Positions 7,682-18,145 of a stretch of 64,000 nt of DNA are shown here, one piece after another. The DNA comes from an uncultured Roseburia sp. (GTDB lineage Bacteria; Bacillota_A; Clostridia; Lachnospirales; Lachnospiraceae). The first letter of the stretch is position 1, and the number at the start of each line of letters is the position of its first letter. The translations under genes and the position numbers were made by a program. The notes under the pieces are model-generated. The model was not told where the DNA came from. It saw nothing but the letters and a program-made list of their open reading frames with translations, and made no database searches. Location of the stretch: contig USRX01000007.1 of NCBI GenBank assembly GCA_900557275.1, positions 1 through 64,000 of the forward strand, given 5' to 3'.

Positions 7682-9760
7682 TTATGACGGAAGCAGATTC
7701 TGCATACTCTTCAGTCCGATCAGCAATGTTGATGTATTGTGGAACAATGCAGATGTTGTCGGCTGTATAATGCCGCACACACCGAGTACGATCAGCGCGG
7801 TGTTAAATCCTACGATAAAACGATAATTTCCATGGATGCGCTTCATCAAATGATCACTCAGATTCTTCAGAATCAAGATCTCATTGAGATCTTCTGCGCT
7901 GATAGTAATATCAGCGATCTCTCTTGCAATCTCAGCGCCATCACTGATGGCAATACCTACATCTGCTGCTGACAATGCAGGGGAATCATTGATGCCATCA
8001 CCAATCATAATAACTTTTCTTCCTGCCTGACGTTCTGCATCCACGAAGTTTGCCTTATCCTCCGGAAGTACTTCTGAATAATACTCATCAACGCCTACCC
8101 TTGCAGCAATCGCTTTTGCAGTTCTGTCACTGTCGCCGGTCATCATGACCACTTTTCCGATACCAGCCTGTTTCAACGCTTTTACTACGTCTGCGGCTTC
8201 TTTACGAAGCGGATCTTCTACACATATAACAGCGGCAAGCTGATTTTCAATGGCCAGATACAGATGTGAGCACTCTTCCGGAAGCTGGTTGAATTTCTCT
8301 TCCATACCATCCGGGATTGCACAGTTCTCATCTTCAAATACAAAGTGATAACTTCCGATAATCGCACGTTTTCCTTCTACGGTTGTAGAAATGCCGTGTG
8401 CTACGATATATTCTACTTTTGTATGCATTTCCTCGTGTTTCAGGCCTTTTTCCTTTGCTGCATTTACAACAGCCTTGGCCATTGAATGAGGGAAATGTTC
8501 TTCCAGACAAGCTGCCACACGAAGCATATCATCGGCACTGCGGTCAATGAACGGAACAACATCCACAACTGTCGGTTTTGCCTCGGTCAGTGTACCTGTC
8601 TTATCAAATACGATCGTATCTGCTTCTGCAATTGCTTCCAGGAACCTTCCGCCCTTTACTGTAATCTGGTAAGTACTTGCCTCACGGATCGCAGATAATA
8701 CAGAGATTGGCATAGCTAGTTTCATCGCACAGGAGAAATCAACCATAAGCACGGAAAGCGCTTTGGTTACATTTCTCGTAAACAACCATGTCAGGCCTGT
8801 TCCCAGTAATGTATACGGTACCAGACGGTCTGCAAGGTGCTCTGCCTTGCTTTCCAGTGCAGATTTGAACTGCTCAGATTCTTCGATCATCTTCACGATC
8901 TTCTCATATCTGCTGGAGCCGGAGGACTGTTTTACAAGAATTGTAATCTCACCCTCTTCTACAACAGTACCCGCATATACAGCACTCTCTTCTGCTTTCC
9001 TTACCGGTACAGATTCACCTGTAAGACTTGCCTGATTTACCATCGCCTCGCCAGAAGATACGATACCATCAAACGGAATCATGTTGCCCATTGTAACAAC
9101 AATCTGATCGCCATCTTTTACTTCTGAAACCGGAACCTGAATATTCTGCCCGTCACTTACAACCCATACTTTGCTTACATTCAAGGCCATTGTCCTTGCA
9201 AGATCATCTACTGATTTTTTATGGGTCCACTCTTCCAGAATCTCTCCAATGCCAAGCAGGAACATTACAGATCCTGCGGTATTAAAGTCTCCGCGGAAGA
9301 CAGATACGCCAATGGATGTAGCATCCAGTACAGATACGTCAAGCTTGCCTTTACACAACGTCTTAATACCCTTCCAGATATATTTTACCGCTGAAACCGT
9401 GGTCAGCACTGCCCGTATCGGAGCCGGCACAAAAAGTTTCTTGGTATAACGCCATACCACTTTCATTACCAGCTTTTCCTGATAATACGCATTCATTTCT
9501 CTTCCGGAATTAGAAAGCACTTCAGCTGGAACATCTACGTTCTCATACCGAAATGCGCTCAGTGCAGCAATCAGCGTTTCCCGGGACTCCGTATAACTGA
9601 TCACTGCGTCCGCTGTACGTTCATAGACCTTTGCCTGTTTTACACCATCCAGACAATCCAGAAAATACTGGAGCGTATCTGCCTGTTCAAAAGTCATACG
9701 CTCCTGCATAAAATGAATACGAATACGTCCCGGAATATCATGCTTAATAGAAAAACGCAT
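7682..9760 (-). CDS. Heavy-metal-translocating P-type ATPase (P1B-like)
   Basis: A 692-residue P-type ATPase. It has an N-terminal ~80-residue degenerate heavy-metal-associated-like domain without a CxxC pair (start RFSIKHDIPGRIRIHF), actuator TGES (247-250), phosphorylation site DKTGT (Asp386), MTGD and GDGINDSPAL hinge motifs. The membrane metal site, usually CPC/SPC/TPC followed by AL...P, reads FSC-AMKLAMP (342-351), so the central Pro is Ser. The HP locus reads EEHFPHSMA. The transported ion is therefore uncertain. Next upstream on the same strand is a DUF6110 gene, a common neighbour of this ATPase subgroup. Confidence 0.87.
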   Translation of the reverse strand: MRFSIKHDIPGRIRIHFMQERMTFEQADTLQYFLDCLDGVKQAKVYERTADAVISYTESRETLIAALSAFRYENVDVPAEVLSNSGREMNAYYQEKLVMKVVWRYTKKLFVPAPIRAVLTTVSAVKYIWKGIKTLCKGKLDVSVLDATSIGVSVFRGDFNTAGSVMFLLGIGEILEEWTHKKSVDDLARTMALNVSKVWVVSDGQNIQVPVSEVKDGDQIVVTMGNMIPFDGIVSSGEAMVNQASLTGESVPVRKAEESAVYAGTVVEEGEITILVKQSSGSSRYEKIVKMIEESEQFKSALESKAEHLADRLVPYTLLGTGLTWLFTRNVTKALSVLMVDFSCAMKLAMPISVLSAIREASTYQITVKGGRFLEAIAEADTIVFDKTGTLTEAKPTVVDVVPFIDRSADDMLRVAACLEEHFPHSMAKAVVNAAKEKGLKHEEMHTKVEYIVAHGISTTVEGKRAIIGSYHFVFEDENCAIPDGMEEKFNQLPEECSHLYLAIENQLAAVICVEDPLRKEAADVVKALKQAGIGKVVMMTGDSDRTAKAIAARVGVDEYYSEVLPEDKANFVDAERQAGRKVIMIGDGINDSPALSAADVGIAISDGAEIAREIADITISAEDLNEILILKNLSDHLMKRIHGNYRFIVGFNTALIVLGVCGIIQPTTSALFHNTSTLLIGLKSMQNLLPS

Positions 9761-9815
9761 AGTTATCCTTCCTGACTTTTATTCATTTGTTTTTATAATA
9801 TTTTAATATTAATAA

Positions 9816-9874
9816 CCATTTCGCTGCCCTCGGCTGGCGACATAAATAGCTTTAAAAATATATTTTCATGCTAT
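9816..9874. repeat. Dispersed imperfect repeat, copy A
   Basis: Shares the pattern CCATTyCGC...GGCTGGC...AAATAGCT...TATTTTCA with 54225-54279 at roughly three identities in four. It lies in the gap between the DUF6110 and P-type ATPase genes. Confidence 0.55.
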
Positions 9875-9940
9875 CTTCCTGCCATTTAACGAAAGTAATA
9901 TCAATATTATTTAGAAAACCTGTTATCTTATAAAATCGAC

Positions 9941-10252
9941 TTACTCTTCTGTTGCTTCCTCAACAGTCTCTTCTGCAGTATCTTCTACAACTTCTGCTGC
10001 TTTTGCTGCTCTCTCTTCATTAATATGTTTTGCTTCTGCAAGGATATCACCAGCGTTTTCCTGAACAGTATTAACACCTTTCATAATGCAGTCTTTTGCT
10101 CTCAGAGCTGCTGCTGTACATCCTGTGTAAACTTTCTTCGCATCTTTGCTGGACAGAAGTTTGATACCTGCAGTACCTGCTAAAAATCCTGCTGCTACCA
10201 GACCCACTTTACCTGCTGCTGCTCTGTTAAAGTTAAATTTTCTTGTTGCCAT
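9941..10252 (-). CDS. DUF6110 family small protein
   Basis: A 103-residue protein starting MATRKFNFNRAAAGKVGLVA, with one glycine/alanine-rich hydrophobic segment (residues ~12-32), a Lys/Arg-rich middle and a very acidic Glu-rich tail (VEDTAEETVEEATEE). The start is the ATG after AAGGAGGAATATTATT; an in-frame ATG eight codons upstream has no site. DUF6110 proteins are typically encoded beside heavy-metal ATPases like 7682-9760, which is the arrangement here. The biochemical role is unknown; a membrane-anchored accessory or metal-binding role is inference. Confidence 0.75.
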   Translation of the reverse strand: MATRKFNFNRAAAGKVGLVAAGFLAGTAGIKLLSSKDAKKVYTGCTAAALRAKDCIMKGVNTVQENAGDILAEAKHINEERAAKAAEVVEDTAEETVEEATEE

Positions 10253-10276
10253 AATAATATTCCTCCTTATTATCAA

Positions 10277-10977
10277 TATTTATTTTTGTATAATGATTAT
10301 TTCCCTGCATAACATACTATTCTGCCATGCTGGTAACAAAGATTATATACCTTTTTTTTTAACAATTCTATAAAAATCTCTTAATTGATATTTTTTATCG
10401 CAACTGATATTTTTTATCAACTAACCTGAGTAATCATACACAAACTGAAGTAAATCTGCCTTAATATATAAGATATACAAGTTTTTTAACTGGCATCATA
10501 TCTGTTTAACCTTTGTTACATCAATATCATTTTTTTAAGAAAGGATATTTCCGTGAAAATGAAAAAATGGCAGCCATCGTTCAGCTGCCATTTTAAGGAG
10601 AAGGTATTTTTTACTATGGGGTGTAGCAAAAAACTATATAATGTATTGGGGGTTTTTACAGTTGTTATTATATGCGATATCAACAGAAAAGTGTGTACAA
10701 AGTTGCATAAAATTTTGTTGTATTTATTATGCATATTTTACACTTTGTTTTTCTATATGATTTTTTATAGAAAAAATGTGCACAATTTATATTTTTATCT
10801 TTATCAATTTCTTATATGATACCGTTCTCATTTGTCGAAATCTTCTGTTTATTTGTCCTTTTCTGTATATATTTCAGTTTTTATAGCTATATTTTTTATT
10901 TCATAAATGGGGTATTTCATCACAGCAGTCAGATTTCTGTCCACCGGCTTTCTATAATTATATATGCTGTCCAATAC
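10277..10977. other. Long AT-rich intergenic region with a hairpin and a short tandem repeat
   Basis: No credible coding frame; the frames open here are Phe/Ile/Tyr-rich shadows. It contains two copies of TGATATTTTTTATC at 10386-10399 and 10405-10418 (19-bp period). It also has a perfect hairpin AAAATGGCAGC/GCTGCCATTTT at 10564-10594 followed by a purine-rich stretch. The hairpin may terminate a transcript from either side or belong to a small RNA. Confidence 0.45.
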
Positions 10978-12243
10978 CTACTGAAGAATTTTTATCGTTT
11001 CTGTCACGGGGCAATCCGGTACCTGCGTATTGGCTATAATATTCTGGGTCCATGTGCCAAATCTATAATCCCACTGACCGGTTATAAGTTTCTGCTCCGA
11101 ATAATGTCTTTCATTAAAGGAGATATTTCCTATAATAGTATCTACGTCCAGAGCATCTGCAGCCGCACACAGTTTGCGGATATCCAGAGACCCTGCACTT
11201 TTCAGAACCTGATACAGAATTTCCACATTTGCGTAATCATATCCAGCCAATGCCGGCGCATAATCATCCTTTGTTAATTCTATCCATGCCATACCGATCT
11301 CTTTACAATTCTGACCACTGATAGAAGAATAATATGGATGCTCTACTGTCCACCACACTTCTGAACAAAGTCCGTCAGCCACTCCATCCATACCTATCGC
11401 ATTTACATCTTCCTCAAAAAGCGCTGCTTTTGCTATGGTACATACCTTTGGCAGATACTCAGACTTTTTCATCTGTGAGTAAAAGATTCGCAGATCATGG
11501 CTGATCATAACGCCTGCCAGACCATCACAATTTTCTGCCTCAAGTTTTCTGATCAGTTCTTTGTAATCATTGGAACCTGCTTCATAGGCACCCGGATCGT
11601 ATACCTGATATCCGTTTTTCTGTGCAAATTCTGTCATAGCCTCTGCCATCGTCTGTCCCTCCAGATCATCAGCGTGCAGCAGACCGATCTTGCCACCGGA
11701 AATCCCGGCAAGATCCCAGGCATCCTTAAAGCAGAGCAGCTCATTTTCCGTACTGAACCCGGCATGATAACAATAGTTATAATCATGGACCGCCCATGCC
11801 TCATCCGGTGTATCTACAGACAGACACATGATCCCTTCCTTCTCACAGGTCTCCGCCACCGGGACGGTCGTCTGAGCAGTATGAGATGTCAGCATAATAT
11901 CCACGTTTTCATTTTCTATCAGATTTTTTGCCGCAGCTCCAGCCTGCTCTTCTTTTGACTGAGAATCAGCCACTACAAGAGAAAGTTTTTTATTCGTTCC
12001 GTCAATCTCTATACCGCCCTTTTCATTGATCTGTTCAATGGCATAACGGGTCATTTCTTCTGTTCCGTATCCAAATGCTGCCAATTCTCCGCTTTGTGGA
12101 ATGACAATACCAACTCTGACTGTATCCTTATCAGATTTTTTATCTGCAACTGAGCTTTCCTGTCCTGTTCTGCAGGCGGTCAGGCTTCCTGCTATTACCA
12201 TCGTTATCGCAAGGCATACTGCTTTTCGAACCCATTTTTTCAC
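10978..12243 (-). CDS. Branched-chain-type ABC substrate-binding lipoprotein (orphan)
   Basis: A 421-residue type I periplasmic-binding protein (LivJ/amide-binding class). It has a lipoprotein signal ending in GSLTAC, then VRVGIVIPQSGELAAFGYGT with a conserved receptor-family core (GKIGLLHADD, AGVMISHDL). The start is GTG, 10 nt after GGAGG. No permease or ATPase genes for this class are adjacent, so it may feed a distant LivHMGF transporter or act as a sensor partner. The terminator at 12546-12579 separates it from the OFA gene upstream. Confidence 0.82.
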   Translation of the reverse strand: MKKWVRKAVCLAITMVIAGSLTACRTGQESSVADKKSDKDTVRVGIVIPQSGELAAFGYGTEEMTRYAIEQINEKGGIEIDGTNKKLSLVVADSQSKEEQAGAAAKNLIENENVDIMLTSHTAQTTVPVAETCEKEGIMCLSVDTPDEAWAVHDYNYCYHAGFSTENELLCFKDAWDLAGISGGKIGLLHADDLEGQTMAEAMTEFAQKNGYQVYDPGAYEAGSNDYKELIRKLEAENCDGLAGVMISHDLRIFYSQMKKSEYLPKVCTIAKAALFEEDVNAIGMDGVADGLCSEVWWTVEHPYYSSISGQNCKEIGMAWIELTKDDYAPALAGYDYANVEILYQVLKSAGSLDIRKLCAAADALDVDTIIGNISFNERHYSEQKLITGQWDYRFGTWTQNIIANTQVPDCPVTETIKILQ

Positions 12244-12646
12244 TTTTCATAAACCTCCATGATACCTTTCTCCCCAGCTTCCTGCATTGATATATTACAA
12301 CACATGATCCGTAAATCAGAATATATCAGCATATGCAGCTATATTCATAGCCTTTGTTTCAATGTTTTTCATCATTTTGTGGCATTGCTGACTAATTACA
12401 TATAAATATATCATATTACAAATACATTAATAATCCTGTTTTCTGCGTTATTTATGCATACCATATATAAATCCTTTTACTATGAAATTAAACAGCCCAT
12501 ATTCTACTTTATCACTCTGATGAGAAAGATATTTTGACAATGTAAAAAAAGGATTTCCACATATATGGAAATCCTTTTTCAGGGGATTTTGTTTTTCTTT
12601 TAAGGTTTTAGAACAACTTTATGATTAAGATTAAGGTTCTCGTATT
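12244..12646. other. Intergenic region with promoter space and a terminator
   Basis: AT-rich; no open frame with a ribosome site. Apart from the hairpin at 12546-12579 nothing structured was found. It should contain the promoter for the orphan binding-protein gene. Confidence 0.4.
12546..12579. terminator. Rho-independent terminator
   Basis: Perfect 14-bp stem AAAAAGGATTTCCA / TGGAAATCCTTTTT with a 6-nt loop, following the minus-strand OFA transporter gene. Confidence 0.8.
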
Positions 12647-14008
12647 TTATTTGTTTGTTACTTTAACAGTCTCAACTGCTCCGATAACTTCTTCGCCTTT
12701 TGCTTCCTGCTCAGCGATCCAGTCTCTGTTGTATTTATGATCTTTTACAAAAAGAACGATAAGCAGTACGTTTACAAGAGCAAGGCAGGCATCAATGATG
12801 TAAGCGTAACGAACATTTCCACCTGTCATGTTCATAACTGCGCCATTGATGGCAAATGTAAGAGCTGTGATGATACCCTGGATTGGGAACAGTACAGAGT
12901 TTACTTTGTCAAATCCCTGACGACCGAATACGGAAGCCGGAAGAGATGTTGTAAAGTTTGCGCTTCCTCCAATACCGATACCGATCATTACGATAGAAAT
13001 CCAGAAACCAGCCATTGTGTTTGTAAAGTTAAAGAGTAATGCACATGCATACCAGCATCCGAAAAGGATCATGGCTTTCTTTGTGCCAAGTTTCTGATCC
13101 AGTACACCGATCATGAAAGATCCTGCTACACCTACCACTGCGCATACAGACATGATTGTTGCTGCTACCGTCATTGAAAAACCGAATCCGTTTGTTGTAC
13201 GGTTAATCATCTGAGACATTGTTCCTACAGAACAGATCTGGAAAATACCGGTTACGATCGCTACAATCCATACCTGATCACATTTTAACAGTTTGCCAAT
13301 CGTCCAGCCACCGTCTTTTTCACCTGCTGCAGAATCATCTACAGTATCATAAAATTCATCATATACTTCTTTGGAAACATTGTCCGGATAATAATTGCGT
13401 TCAAATGGCGTATTGCGGACAAAGAGAATACCTACAATACCAAGTGCAATACATCCGATGGAGATCGGGTAACATGCATGTGTTACACCAAATTTTCCTA
13501 CGAGGAAAAGGATCAGTGGTACATAGATTGCAGTTGCAAGGTTATGACCCATTGTGGTATATCCCATTACGATACCTTTTTTCTTCGGGAACCAGTTTGC
13601 AACCAGAACACCACCGCAAAGATAACCGGCAGACATAATCGTTCCACATGTGATAGCCATCATGATAGTATAAACGGTTGTATTCGGAGCATTTAAAACA
13701 CCGATGTAAGTGATACCTGCGATAATGCAGTTGATACCTGACATATATCTGGCACCAATCTTACGGTTGATCACGCCGATAACGATAAACAGGATAACGC
13801 CTAAAATACCTGCAATAGAGTTACATGTTGAAATGGTACCTGCCATCTTGGCGCTTCCCAGCATGTTCTGAGCGATATTACCTGCAATGTTATTGCTTCC
13901 GTCATTGATCATTCCTACATAAAACCAGAACATCAACAACATGTAGATAATATGGAACCAGCCCTGGGCTCCAAAGGCAACTACCGAGTTTCGATTGTCT
14001 TTCTTCAT
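12647..14008 (-). CDS. OFA-family major facilitator transporter
   Basis: A 453-residue, 12-segment MFS protein. The first loop region and phrases such as ARYMSGINCIIAGITYIG, GYTTMGHNLATAIYVPLI and the long central loop (DEFYDTVDDSAAGEKDGGWT) match the oxalate/formate antiporter (OFA) family common in gut Clostridia, where substrates are small carboxylates but mostly unproven. GGAGG precedes the ATG. Monocistronic. Confidence 0.82.
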   Translation of the reverse strand: MKKDNRNSVVAFGAQGWFHIIYMLLMFWFYVGMINDGSNNIAGNIAQNMLGSAKMAGTISTCNSIAGILGVILFIVIGVINRKIGARYMSGINCIIAGITYIGVLNAPNTTVYTIMMAITCGTIMSAGYLCGGVLVANWFPKKKGIVMGYTTMGHNLATAIYVPLILFLVGKFGVTHACYPISIGCIALGIVGILFVRNTPFERNYYPDNVSKEVYDEFYDTVDDSAAGEKDGGWTIGKLLKCDQVWIVAIVTGIFQICSVGTMSQMINRTTNGFGFSMTVAATIMSVCAVVGVAGSFMIGVLDQKLGTKKAMILFGCWYACALLFNFTNTMAGFWISIVMIGIGIGGSANFTTSLPASVFGRQGFDKVNSVLFPIQGIITALTFAINGAVMNMTGGNVRYAYIIDACLALVNVLLIVLFVKDHKYNRDWIAEQEAKGEEVIGAVETVKVTNK

Positions 14009-14356
14009 CTTCGATTTTCCTCCCTATTCCAAACCTGTGAAACTACATCCGCATCTGTCTCAACCCTTAAAAGACATTTGCTGTTTCAAACTGTATGGTT
14101 ATTATACAGAAAATAAAAATGAAAAATATTAAGGAAATTTCGGAAAATATTAAATATATTTCGGTCTTATTTTTCATATTTTCAACATGCACAAATTCTG
14201 TTTTCTATTTTTGTGAAATATTACTACATGGTAACCAGATACCGTTCTGTAACCAGTCATCTGGCAATAGGTTATTTATGCTTATTGCAAAATTGCAATT
14301 CTTCTTTTATCAGTTTTCTATCCTTATGCCTTCTAAGAAGTGTATATACATCCCGG
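14009..14356. other. Intergenic region upstream of the OFA gene
   Basis: AT-rich spacer containing the OFA promoter and the end of the neighbouring operon. Short repeats of AAATTTCGG/TATTTCGG occur near 14130-14163 and could be regulator sites. No gene was seen. Confidence 0.35.
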
Positions 14357-15823
14357 CTATTTTTCCAGAAATTTCAAATACTGTGGCGCTGTCTCAATAA
14401 ATTCCCGCTTCGTAATGGCGCCCCCAAGCAATTTCTGTGTCAGGTTCCGCCAGTTATCGCCATCCTCCTTGTCCAGCACCGCATACCACAGTGGCGTATA
14501 TTTTTTCGCCTGATCGAGCATCGTATGGAACTGTGTAACTGGAAGCGGGCTGTCCTTCGGCACAGTAAGACCACTGTCTTTGACCATATCAAAATAATCA
14601 TACTGCGTTACATTTTTCTCATTTACCTGCTGAGCAAATTCAAGACAAAGTTCCGCCGCTTCTTTTTCATACTGCGTCTTGGAACTGATGCAAAGCCCCG
14701 GCGTCAGCGTATGATTGATATCCACCATATAAGTCGCATAGGTATCATCATACTCCGAATTGCAGCTTGGAAACTGTTCCATGGAAAAGGCATCTTTCCC
14801 CATTTCATCCATTAAATGATACATGATGGTAGACTGATGCGGAAACAGCACTGCTTTTCCATCTGCAAAATTCTGCACCGCTTCCACTTCTCCAGTTTCC
14901 AGAAAATTATCGGGAAATGCTCCCATATCAGCCAGCTGCATCAGTTTATCTGCCGCATCTGTAAATACCGGATCTGAAAAATCAATCTCGCCCGATGCCA
15001 GTTTATCCTGCGCATAAGGATCGATACGGTTGGTAATCACCGTGTAGAGCAGTTCTCCCAGCCAGCTATCTTTATCGCCCAGTTCAATAGCAGCATACTC
15101 TGTTCCATGGGCAGCATTGTACTGGTTGACCTGATCCACCAGCGCCGTCAGCTCATCCCATGTTTTCGGCACCGTCAGCCCCATCTCCTTCAATAGATCC
15201 TGATTGCAGTAAGTTACAGCATAGGCTTCCACCAAACAGGGGATAATATAGTTATGTCCATTCCGATAAGGCACAACATAGGAATCTTTAAACTGAACCT
15301 CTGCCTGTTCCAGATAATCCTCCACCGGCACACATGCCCCCGCATCAAACAGGAAGTCCGGATAACTGCCACCCCATACGGCAAAAATGTCCGGCAGTTC
15401 CTTACAGACAAGGGCAATTTTTAATTTATCTTTGATCTGCTCTGTAGAATAAGTTTTGACTTCTACCTGATAGCCAAGCTTTGCAGCAAGTCCCTTCCAC
15501 AGATCGATATAATAGGTTCCCGGTGTGTTTTCATCAAAAAAGATCCATACAGAAAGAGTCGGCTTCTCTGTGCTGACAGTCTCAGGCTTTGTTGTATTCT
15601 CTTTTCCGGTTCTGCTGCACCCGCCTGCAATAAATGTGAACAACAGTATTACCGCCAGCAACAGGCAGACATGCCGTTTTCTTTTTCTGACATTCTTATG
15701 AAAACATTTCTTATCATGCCATTCGGAATATATGGCTGTTTCCTCTCTGTATGGAAGCTTTTCATGATATAAATATTTTTTATGATATAAAGATTCCCTG
15801 TTTCCAGTCTTTTTCTTTTCCAA
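14357..15823 (-). CDS. Extracellular solute-binding protein, family 1 (sugar type)
   Basis: A 488-residue binding lipoprotein. The hydrophobic signal starts only near residue 47 (RKRKRHVCLLLAVILLFTF, then AGGC lipobox) after a 45-residue basic and tyrosine-rich leader. The only usable in-frame start is a TTG at 15823 with AAAAGGTAAG before it. The mature part has the family-1 fold wording LSVWIFFDENTPGTYYIDLW and ELPDIFAVWGGSYPDFLFDAGACVP. No permease genes adjoin. It is divergent from the YesM-like kinase, so it may present a sugar ligand to that sensor or to a distant permease. Confidence 0.8.
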   Translation of the reverse strand: MEKKKTGNRESLYHKKYLYHEKLPYREETAIYSEWHDKKCFHKNVRKRKRHVCLLLAVILLFTFIAGGCSRTGKENTTKPETVSTEKPTLSVWIFFDENTPGTYYIDLWKGLAAKLGYQVEVKTYSTEQIKDKLKIALVCKELPDIFAVWGGSYPDFLFDAGACVPVEDYLEQAEVQFKDSYVVPYRNGHNYIIPCLVEAYAVTYCNQDLLKEMGLTVPKTWDELTALVDQVNQYNAAHGTEYAAIELGDKDSWLGELLYTVITNRIDPYAQDKLASGEIDFSDPVFTDAADKLMQLADMGAFPDNFLETGEVEAVQNFADGKAVLFPHQSTIMYHLMDEMGKDAFSMEQFPSCNSEYDDTYATYMVDINHTLTPGLCISSKTQYEKEAAELCLEFAQQVNEKNVTQYDYFDMVKDSGLTVPKDSPLPVTQFHTMLDQAKKYTPLWYAVLDKEDGDNWRNLTQKLLGGAITKREFIETAPQYLKFLEK

Positions 15824-16111
15824 AGTTTTCTTACCTTTTCCGGATGTTCTTTTATTCTATCCTATAATATTTCCTTATTAATTTCCAATTCCGCCATCTT
15901 TCAGACAACAACGCAAATAGCTGCCGGACTATATTTTACATACTTTCTGGTATCGCTTATCTTTGCGCTTTTATTTACTGTAATAGAATTAACGGTTTTT
16001 TGCAAATTGTTTTTTCTGTTCCTGTAGCGATTTTTTTTAATCCGTGATAGAATACCTGCAAAAGTAAGAAGGATATGAACCATAAATATATTGCGACAGA
16101 AAGGAACCAAT

Positions 16112-18082
16112 ATGAGTCAGCAGAATGCTTTAAAACAACATACATCCGATTACCGGCGAAAATTATTGCTTTCCATTCTTCGGATCGCAGCGCCGGTCAT
16201 CGCTATTATCTGCGGTATCTCGCTGCTCCTGCTCTCTTTTAGTTCCAGACAGACTGCATTAAAATCCCAATCTGCAGCAGCTGAAAAGATCAGCAGTGAC
16301 CTGTCCCACATCATTACCAATACCGAAACTCTGTCTCAGGATATGATCTTTAATAATGAGATCCAACAGCTTCTGGCTACAAGCACTGCCGGCGAACAAT
16401 TCCCACAGAATGCCAATGCCGCTTATCACATTAATGGTTTTATCGCCAACCGTGATTATATCAATTGCGTTGTTCTGACCGGAAACAACCAGACATTGTA
16501 TTCTACAGAAAAAGCTTTTACCAACATTACAGATTTTAATACGATACAGCAGTCCCGATGGTTTGCCGAGCTTCAGAATACGTCCAGTCCATACCTGTGG
16601 TTTACTGATCCTGATTTTTTACCAGTAGCTACCGATACTGATAACAATTCAGCTGACTCCAGGACTGCCCTGTCTTCTTCCAACAACACAGATTCTATAT
16701 CTGAAGGCTCTGCTGCATCCAATGATAACCATCTTTCTGACGACACAATCTTTACTGGTAACAGTACTTCAGAAACTACAGCATCTTCGGAAAATGCCAG
16801 CGAAACATCTCAATCAATTCCACATTTTATGATGGCACGACCAGTCTACAGCATGGAAAATTACACTACCTGTATCGGTTATCTGATGCTGTATCTGGAT
16901 AACAGTTTTCTCAGTAACACGCTGAATTCCTTTGACTTTGGACGGACGACCAATGCGATTCTGACGGATCACGATGGAAATTTCCTGCTCCGCAATCCGG
17001 CTACGGCGGACTACCGTTCTATACTGGAGGACATCTCTCCAGCGGAAAGCAGCCAGATCCTGTTATCCTACGGAAGACAGTTTGCCATCAATGTCAAACC
17101 GGTGTCCGGAAGCGACTGTTATGTATACATCATCACGCCATTACAGGAGATTAACTCCAACCTGCATATTTTCCTTGCACAGACCGTCCTGCTGGCGCTG
17201 GCAACCATTGCTTTCCTGTTCTTCCTTGCATTCCGGACAGCGTCCACACTATCCAGCCCGATCATCCGACTGGCGGAAGTCATGGATTCTTACAGAAATA
17301 GAAATGTGGAGGCAGTCCTTCCACCGGAAGAAGATTTTGAAAGTCTGCCGGAAGAAATCTCCCGTATCTATCAGTCCTATCAGCAGATGGTTGAACGTAT
17401 GGACACCCTGATCCGGGACAATTTTATTAAAAATCTGGAAAAAAAAGATGCGGAACTGGCTCTGCTGCAAAGTCAGATCAATCCTCATTTCCTCTATAAT
17501 ACACTGGATTCTATCAACTGGATGGCAATCGCAAATGACGAAGACGAGATCAGTGAAATGGTAACCGCTCTCTCCGACATGTTCCGTCTGAGCCTGACGA
17601 AAAGCCACAGCTCCTACATCCCTCTGGGAACGGAGATAGAATATGTCCAGAGCTTCCTTACATTGCAGCAATTCCGCTATCAGGACTGTCTGGATGCAAC
17701 TGTACATATTGACCCGGAACATGAAGCACTTCTGGTGCCCCGTTTTACCTTACAGCCACTGGTAGAAAATGCCATCAAACATGGCATGATATCTCCGGAT
17801 GATCCATTCTCTATCGATATCAATGTTCAGTTGAAGCAAGATGCGCTCTATATTATCATCGGAAACGACGGCGTCCGTATCCATCTGGAACAGATGCAGA
17901 AACTTCTTGATTTCAATATTGAACAGCAAGAAATCCTGGATTTTGATCAGAACAGCTACGGTGTCCAGAACATCCATCGACGCATCTGCATCCTCTGCGG
18001 AGCAGAATACGGTCTGTCCTATGAGATTCGGGACGAACGCACATACTGTATCGTTCGATTACCGGTAAAGACGACGGAATAG
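16112..18082 (+). CDS. YesM-like sensor histidine kinase
   Basis: A 656-residue membrane kinase. TM1 is at ~25-45 and TM2 near 355-375 (IFLAQTVLLALATIAFLFFL), with a Cache-like extracellular sensor between them, then HAMP, the HisKA_7TM-like box LLQSQINPHFLYNTLDSINW with the phospho-His in NPHFLYN, and an HATPase with LQPLVENAIKHG. The sensor contains a ~60-residue insertion made almost only of Ser, Thr, Asn, Asp and Ala (positions ~175-235). The start is the ATG after AGAAAGGAACCAAT. Its partner is the AraC-type regulator encoded convergently at 18146-19012. Confidence 0.9.
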   Translation: MSQQNALKQHTSDYRRKLLLSILRIAAPVIAIICGISLLLLSFSSRQTALKSQSAAAEKISSDLSHIITNTETLSQDMIFNNEIQQLLATSTAGEQFPQNANAAYHINGFIANRDYINCVVLTGNNQTLYSTEKAFTNITDFNTIQQSRWFAELQNTSSPYLWFTDPDFLPVATDTDNNSADSRTALSSSNNTDSISEGSAASNDNHLSDDTIFTGNSTSETTASSENASETSQSIPHFMMARPVYSMENYTTCIGYLMLYLDNSFLSNTLNSFDFGRTTNAILTDHDGNFLLRNPATADYRSILEDISPAESSQILLSYGRQFAINVKPVSGSDCYVYIITPLQEINSNLHIFLAQTVLLALATIAFLFFLAFRTASTLSSPIIRLAEVMDSYRNRNVEAVLPPEEDFESLPEEISRIYQSYQQMVERMDTLIRDNFIKNLEKKDAELALLQSQINPHFLYNTLDSINWMAIANDEDEISEMVTALSDMFRLSLTKSHSSYIPLGTEIEYVQSFLTLQQFRYQDCLDATVHIDPEHEALLVPRFTLQPLVENAIKHGMISPDDPFSIDINVQLKQDALYIIIGNDGVRIHLEQMQKLLDFNIEQQEILDFDQNSYGVQNIHRRICILCGAEYGLSYEIRDERTYCIVRLPVKTTE

Positions 18083-18106
18083 ACCCGTGCAAAGGAAAAT
18101 TTAAGA

Positions 18107-18143
18107 AATGAGGACGGAGAAAACATTTTCTCCGTCCTCATTT
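18107..18143. terminator. Strong bidirectional terminator
   Basis: AAATGAGGACGGAGAAAA followed by CA and its exact reverse complement: an uninterrupted 36-38 nt palindrome between the converging kinase and regulator genes, with A/T tracts outside. Confidence 0.88.
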
Positions 18144-18145
18144 CT

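Noticed and set aside
10553..10819. Plus-strand frame of 88 codons in the long AT-rich gap
   Set aside because: The start lies in a hairpin region, codons are almost all AT-driven (Phe, Leu, Tyr, Ile) and no family resemblance is seen.
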